Under the pieces are notes generated by a model. The model worked only from the letters and a program-made list of their open reading frames with translations, was not told where the DNA came from and did no database searches. A stretch of DNA of 64,000 nt from NCBI GenBank assembly GCA_047495785.1, contig JBLDXI010000001.1, positions 3,224,001 to 3,288,000 of the forward strand, given 5' to 3'. Made by a program: the position numbers and the translations under genes. Each line of letters starts with the position of its first letter. Within the stretch, counting starts at the first letter, position 1. Source of the DNA: Lepidodermella squamata. Its lineage: Eukaryota; Gastrotricha. This document shows, piece after piece, positions 58,250 through 64,000 of this stretch.

Positions 58250-58876
58250 GCTTGGTCAGCTGCTGATAAAAATGTCACTATTGATCGTTAAAAAAAGATC
58301 AAGCACTCAATGAAATAGAAAGTAGGTAAAAAATTAGGGACAAATCAACGCCACAAGTCGAGGTTCAAGCTCCATGCCAGGTGTGCCCAGAAAATGAGGT
58401 GGGATCGTGGACGCAACGACGATTCAACGACGATTAGCCTTTAAATAAAGTAGGATGAAGTATAGGAGAATAAGTTAGATAACACTTTCAACATCTCGAA
58501 TTAACTCAACATCTGAGTCACTGCACCGGCTGGATGGGAAATTTATGCGGAAAATTGGATACAGAAGTGAAACCGCAGGTAGCAAGACGCCGGAGAGCAC
58601 TTCCCACGAGCGCCGATCAGAAGGAAACGACAAAAAAGCCGCCGAAAAATGAAGCGCCAACTGCAACCTAATTAAGCCATTTTCTCTTGAACTTATTTTC
58701 AGTTTATTCAACTTAATTGTATTTAAAACATTAATTGACTGGATTCTAAATTTTTAGAAATGACTTATTTTAGCGTTGTTGGCTACGCGCGTTGGCTAAA
58801 CGAAAATGCTGTAGAAAGCGTTCGGCGATACAGCAGATTACCCGTTTCTTAGTCTCAAGCTGTTTGCTGCTGAGCA
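58250..58876. promoter_or_regulatory. Shared region between divergent HACD and WDR35 starts
   Basis: Head-to-head start codons are 627 bp apart, so this stretch should hold both promoters. GTTGGCTA occurs twice as a direct repeat at 58778-58785 and 58791-58798, flanking CGCGC, about 80 bp before the WDR35 ATG. TTTCTTAG at 58844-58851 is a candidate acceptor for the WDR35 leader. No convincing RFX X-box was found. Confidence 0.4.
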
Positions 58877-61800
58877 ATGTTTGCGTATCTTAGTAAAAAG
58901 GTAAAATTCCATTATTGGAAGTAACTCGTGTAATTTGAGAGTCCCTTGCAGATCTCCGTCCCGAACAATGCCAACGTGTCATCGATCTGTTGGGATCAGA
59001 CAGACGGTTACATTGCTTGCGGCTGCGAAGGGAACTTGTTGAAAGTTCTCAAACTCGAATCATCATCGGGTGAGTTCAGAATGTGTGTATTAAAGAAATG
59101 TTTCAATTCTCTGTTTTATTGCCCTTCGCAGGCAATGAGCCGAGGTTGCGTGGATTGGCGGCTCCATCTAATCTCTCGACTAACCAGACGCTCGAGGGTC
59201 ACACTGGTAGGTTACGCTGCTTAGAATATTAATTTTTCCTGAAAATATTAATGTGGCTAACAGGCGCAATCAGGGTTGTGGTATGGAATGAACGCAGTAA
59301 GAAGCTCACCTCGAGTGATGATAATGGCCTCATCATAGTTTGGATGGTGTACAAGGGTAAGCCTACTAATTACTGAGCTGGTATTGTCAATTAGTTTCAT
59401 CATAATTCTAGGAAATCTCTATGAGGAGATGATAAATAATCGCACCAAGTCAATGGTTCGAGATATGCGGTGGAATTACAGCGGTGAAAAGATATGCATC
59501 TCTTACGAAGATGGTATGTCTCTTATTGATAGTCAAAACTTTGTCGAAGGAGAATTTTTTTAAGGAACTGTAATTGTCGGCTCTGTTGATGGCAATCGTA
59601 TTTGGGGGAAGGACCTTGGAATGCGTCTACACCAATGCGAGTGGTCGCCGAACGGTCGATTGATTTTGTTTGGAAATTCGGAGGGCGAGGTGTTCGTGTA
59701 CGACAATCAGGGAAACAAAGTTGCCAAGATAGAATTCGACCAAACTCCAGGAGAATTAGCTGCAGTTCATTGGTTTAATGGACGCTCAACAGATCCTGCC
59801 GCCGCCGTTCTCGCAATAGTATTTAAAACTGGTGACATATACTTGCTGAAAAATGAATCAGACTCAAGTAAGTCATGCGATATGGAGCTTCTTAAACGAT
59901 AACTGTAATGTTTATTATTAGCATACATGGCCGTCGAGTCTGGTGTCAAAGCTACTTGTGCTCGCTGGAGCCCTGACGGAAAAATACTCGCCGTGACTGG
60001 TCAACAGTCCGTTCGAGACACGGAGCGTGATCGAGATAGAGATATCAACGTTGTGAATTTTTACACAAACACCGGGGTCTATCTACGTAGTGTAAAACTA
60101 CCCGGACGAGCCGTTACGGCTTGCTCATGGGAAGCGACTGGTCTCCGTCTAGCTCTTGCAATCGATTCCTACATTTACTTCGCCAATATTCGGCCAGAAT
60201 ACAAAGTAATTTTGAGTTTTCGATAATCAAATAAATGAATTCATTCGGGAAATTTCAGTGGGCTTACTGTACCAATACTTTGGCCTATGCTTTCAACAAA
60301 GCCAATACTGAGGAGCAATTTGTAATGTTCTGGAATATTCGAAAAAATCTGGTAAGATATTGCAATAAATATAATAGTTATGGAATAATTAGTATACAAA
60401 ATTTAGCGTCAAATACGACCGGTACGTCAACTGTACCGAATGACTGGCGGAGGCGATTTCTGCTGCTTGGCTTGCCGATCTGACGATCCATCAAGCCAAT
60501 ACGCTCTCTTTTTGTGCAATGCCCTCGGTATATCTATGGACACTCGTTACACCGATCTCGAGCCAGTTTTTCTCACGATGACTCGAAACAACGTTATTTG
60601 CGCATCAAAAGAGGCTTTTTACGTCTGGCAGTACTTGGATCCAAACAGAATCCTTTTACTCGAACGGCAGAAAACGGTTTCGGAGAAACTCTATCACATT
60701 GATGAAACGCCTTCGGGTATTGGCAGCGATACTATCGACATGAACAAAATTTACAAGGTTGGTTAATGTTTCAAGTTGTGAAGGATTTTCTGAAGAGTTA
60801 TTTCCCTCTAGACCACCGAGGATCCGATTGTTGCTATAGGAGCCTCTGATACGCTGCTGTTGATTGTAAGTTGGCTTACTCTGACAAATATTTGCCTTAT
60901 TATCTTGTTTTAGGGCCGTCAAAGTGGTACTGTGAACTGTTATTCACTTCCCCAAGTTGCATTGATAGACAAATTTGTCTTGACTGTTCGACCGTACCGA
61001 TTTTCTCTGAATTCTCAAAGCACGAAAGTCGCGATTCTTGACACTAGCGGCGTTTTGATGTTCTACAATCTTGAAACGAAAACAGTCGAACCTATGGCAG
61101 TTCAAATAGATGCTCCAGCGGCAAATAACGCTAATGCTAAAGGCACAGCAGAGCAGCCTGCTGCAAATGCTACTCAACCGCCGGCATCGAATGAGAAAAA
61201 GGACGTTTGGGACATGATGTGGGCTGAAGATAACAACACGATGTTCACATGCCTCGAAAAAACTAAATTGTGCGTGTTGCGAGACGAAAAATTCGAAGAA
61301 CCTGTTCTGACGTCAGGCTACATTTGCTCATTCTCCGAACTTCAAGTTCGAGTTGCGATGCTGGATGAAATTCTGCGAACACCCGAAGAACCCAACCCAG
61401 AATACGTGCTAAATTTAGAGATCAAAATTCTTCGCGACGCTCGCGAGTTGCTGAAAAAAGGCAGCTTGAACGACGTTCAAAAGTTTGTCGAGTCAAATTC
61501 CCATGCCAAACTCTGGAAGCTACTTGCTGATGCGGCTCTGGAGCAAAATAATTTGAAAATGGCAGAACATGCTTTTGTGAGATGCCGTGATTATGCGGGC
61601 ATCAAATTCGTCCAACACCTCGAGCGGCTTCAAAATGACCGCCTTCGAAAGGGCGAGGTCGAAGCTTATTTCGAGCGATTCGATAGCGCTGAGCAAATGT
61701 TTCGAGCAGCTGATCGGCTGTAAGCTTACTAGAAAATTTCTTTTTCAAATTTAAAATGTATTTTTTTACAGCGATTTGGCCGTAGCTTTGCGAAAAAAGC

Positions 61801-63837
61801 TTGGCGATTGGACGCGAGTTGTTAGCTTGCTGAAGGCTGATTCGGGCGGTGGAAATGATCGTGAACTAGAAGCTGCCTGTACAGCTTTGGGCGAATTCCA
61901 CGCCGAGCGCCAGCAATGGCTTCAAGCCGTAACGTACTTACAACAAGCCCACAATTCCGAACGATTAGTCGAGTGCTACTTCATGCTGGAAGACTACGCT
62001 AATTTGGAACAGTCAGCAAATGCTCTTCCTAATAGTCACAAGCTACTACCTGTACGTTTCTACATCAAATCCTTTGAATAACATTTTTGGACGAAATATT
62101 TTTCATTTACAGGAGGTCGGCCAAATGTTTCAAGGTGTAGGATTGTGCGATCAAGCTGTCAATTGCTATGTTCGGGTGAGTAATTATTTTCTTGATTTTT
62201 CTAGCATTTATTGATTTTTTTTATGATTTCTTTAAGGCTGGTAAAATTAGGGAGGCTGTCGATTGCTGTATCCAGCTTAATTCATGGAGTAAAGCCGTTG
62301 ATTTAGCCGAGAAACACGGCTTGTCTGACGTTCCGCTGATGCTGCCTCGTCTAGCTCAACAAATGATTGAACAAAATCGAATTATTTCAGCTACTGAACT
62401 TTTCCGACGTGCCGAGCGTTTCCTCGACGCTGCTAAACTGCTATTCAAATGCGCAGATCGTCTCGCAGCGAGTAACACAACAAGTCCGATGTTGTTGAAG
62501 AAAATTTACGTCCTAGCTGCGTTGTTGGTGGAGCGGCATCATGAGCGGATCAAGGACCAACAGAGGGCGGGTAGTGGCCAGGCGAGTCGACCTGGTGGAC
62601 CGGCTGGTTCGGCTGCGTTGCGGAAGTCGTCGATGATGCCGGCAACGCTAGGGACTGGGTCGGCCAGGGCTTCGATGACGCGAAGCAGTATGCAATCAGT
62701 GAGCGGAAAAACAGTCGATGTAAGCGAAATTTTCATGGAAACTTAACGATTTCACGACTTGCCTTAATTTAATCAATTTTTGATTATTAATTTCTTTTGG
62801 GCCCTCCTGTTAACGGAACCAAATTTTACAACGTTAATTTGGCCTGAAACCACTTTTCAGAAATTCGGAAGATGTTATTATAGACCATCGTAATTCTAAA
62901 TAAATTATTTTCAAATTCAGAATTCAGAATTCTGCACTAGTCGTTGCGTTCACCTTACAATTCATACGTTGTCCTGAATTCTTAGAATTATTTGAAAACC
63001 TAAATTTGGGAAATTTTGAGTTTGGTTCCGCAAAATTCAAATTAGATTCCGCTCACCTAAATTTTGTTCCACTAAAAGATTTTCTGATTCCTTTTCGAAA
63101 TGGGATTCATGCTTAGTGGAAATAGGGGTTATTCCAATTTTAAAGGGTCTACAATTATTTGCGCTACTAATTCAGAATTTGAGCGTTCTGGCACTACATT
63201 TTTTCAATTATATCCGATATTGGCTATTTTACCGATGCTGATGCCTCAGATGATCCTGGAACATATACTTTTTATTGAATGCTGGCTTCCCAGGCGATTG
63301 GAGACAGTTCGTTCTAATAATAACTATAAAATAATTTTATTAGAAGGTAGATATTTAGTGCCACACCATTATATACCTTGCATTTTAGGTGGTGTTTTTA
63401 CTTATACTATTTCCTGATTATAGGGTGACAAGAAACTGGAAAACCAATATTTAGGAGAAAACCAGTGCTTGACCCTCAAATTTAGCTGGAACCCTATACA
63501 TTTAGGATGGCCACTTGGTACACCGATTTATTCAATTTCGAAAATATTTTTGAATTTTTCAATGTGCTACTTATTTTATCCAATACATTTGTATGATTTC
63601 AGCCTACGCTGTCACTTGCTGGTTTATTAGCTGAGGATGCAGCTGTGGCGGCTTCCGGAGTCGGCGGTGATGCGCGATTAATCGATAACGCTTGGCGAGG
63701 CGCTGAAGCGTATCATTTCATGATTTTAGCCCATCGCCACCTTTATAAAGGCGATTACGATGCGGCCCACCGAACAGCTTTGTTGCTTCGAGACTACGAG
63801 GACTTCATTGGATCATTCAGACTGTACAGCCTAGTTG
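58877..63837 (+). CDS. WDR35: WDR35/IFT121, intraflagellar transport complex A subunit (partial, runs off right edge)
   Basis: Fifteen exons in the window: 58877-58900, 58952-59069, 59132-59206, 59264-59356, 59412-59513, 59565-59867, 59922-60205, 60259-60351, 60407-60757, 60812-60865, 60914-61719, 61772-62051, 62113-62175, 62237-62719, 63603-63837; about 1,121 residues so far, ending in phase 1 at a GTAAGC donor. IFT121 works in retrograde ciliary transport. It begins MFAYLSKK and has N-terminal WD repeats ([32 protein letters not shown]) then alpha-solenoid repeats ([54 protein letters not shown]). A Ser/Arg/Gly-rich insert (about 1000-1040) precedes the last exon. The C-terminal zinc-binding end lies outside. 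Most introns are 45-60 nt; the last complete one is 883 nt. Confidence 0.96.
62720..63602. other. Long penultimate intron of WDR35
   Basis: 883 nt against 45-60 nt for nearly all other introns of the gene. AT-rich, with repeated AGAATTC-type words near 62920-62990. No gene or clear element recognised; an old insertion is possible. Confidence 0.4.
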
Positions 63838-64000
63838 GTAAGCAGCCCTAAAATCTAGAATTAAATTTACTGGAATTTTCTGTCGAAAATAAAAAAATCA
63901 GAATATTTGCTCATTTCAGAATTAAAATTAGAATTTTCGAATGAAAAGCAATTTGAAAAAAATTGGCAAGATTTTAATTGATTGGTTGAACATTTTTAAT

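Noticed and set aside
58475-58711. 78-residue minus-strand frame between HACD and WDR35
   Set aside because: No family match and it fills the only promoter space between two divergent genes.
1-64000. CRISPR arrays, bacterial operons or bacterial contamination
   Set aside because: Introns occur throughout and all recognisable genes are metazoan; the repeats seen are inverted-repeat transposons, not spaced direct repeats.

Overview
This window is animal (metazoan) DNA: about 39% GC by eye, protein genes cut by many short GT-AG introns (mostly 45-65 nt), and metazoan housekeeping families. Two features suggest a nematode-like worm. Same-strand genes sit only about 130-300 bp apart, and a pyrimidine-rich 3' splice site usually lies just upstream of each start codon. 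This is the usual look of operons with spliced-leader trans-splicing. No spliced-leader gene or taxon-specific marker was seen, so the phylum is an inference.

Bases 1-20666 are an accessory region. Two gene families are interleaved, all on the minus strand. Family A (three copies: 1-779 partial, 850-3407, 8958-11503) encodes RING + B-box + coiled coil + about a dozen ankyrin repeats, with internal exons of identical length in every copy. Family B (3438-6800, 12176-13627, 13841-15280, 15535-19847 and a wreck at 19900-20666) ends in a SOCS-box-like motif after an ankyrin-like region. Both look like ubiquitin-ligase components, one binding E2 directly and the other acting as a Cullin5/Elongin BC receptor, so the locus reads as a fast-evolving E3 array. 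Two family-B genes have a large intron at the same place, and both introns hold plus-strand transposon remains: a piggyBac relic, and a LINE interrupted by gypsy integrase. One B copy has a single internal TGA and another is a clear pseudogene. Between the arrays (6801-8957) is LINE debris split by a long-inverted-repeat element.

Bases 21683-26144 hold an 11-exon plus-strand gene for a secreted protein with two chymotrypsin-fold domains joined by a Thr-rich linker; both domains have lost catalytic residues. Bases 26787-27330 hold decayed coding fragments. PHAX (28097-29988) and a FERM protein with a C-terminal membrane segment (31223-37646) follow on the minus strand. From 37.6 to 40.1 kb the only clear structure is a foldback element.

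Bases 40.1-64 kb are dense and conserved. PSMB2, a deoxynucleoside kinase, PMS2, ANAPC11 and a Kv channel run on the plus strand with 161-303 bp between coding regions. HACD, PAAF1, TRMT1 and COX5A run on the minus strand with 129-207 bp gaps. These are two convergent candidate operons. WDR35/IFT121 starts head-to-head with HACD and runs off the right edge. Seven small inverted-repeat elements are scattered through introns and gaps. No tRNA, rRNA or CRISPR array was found.
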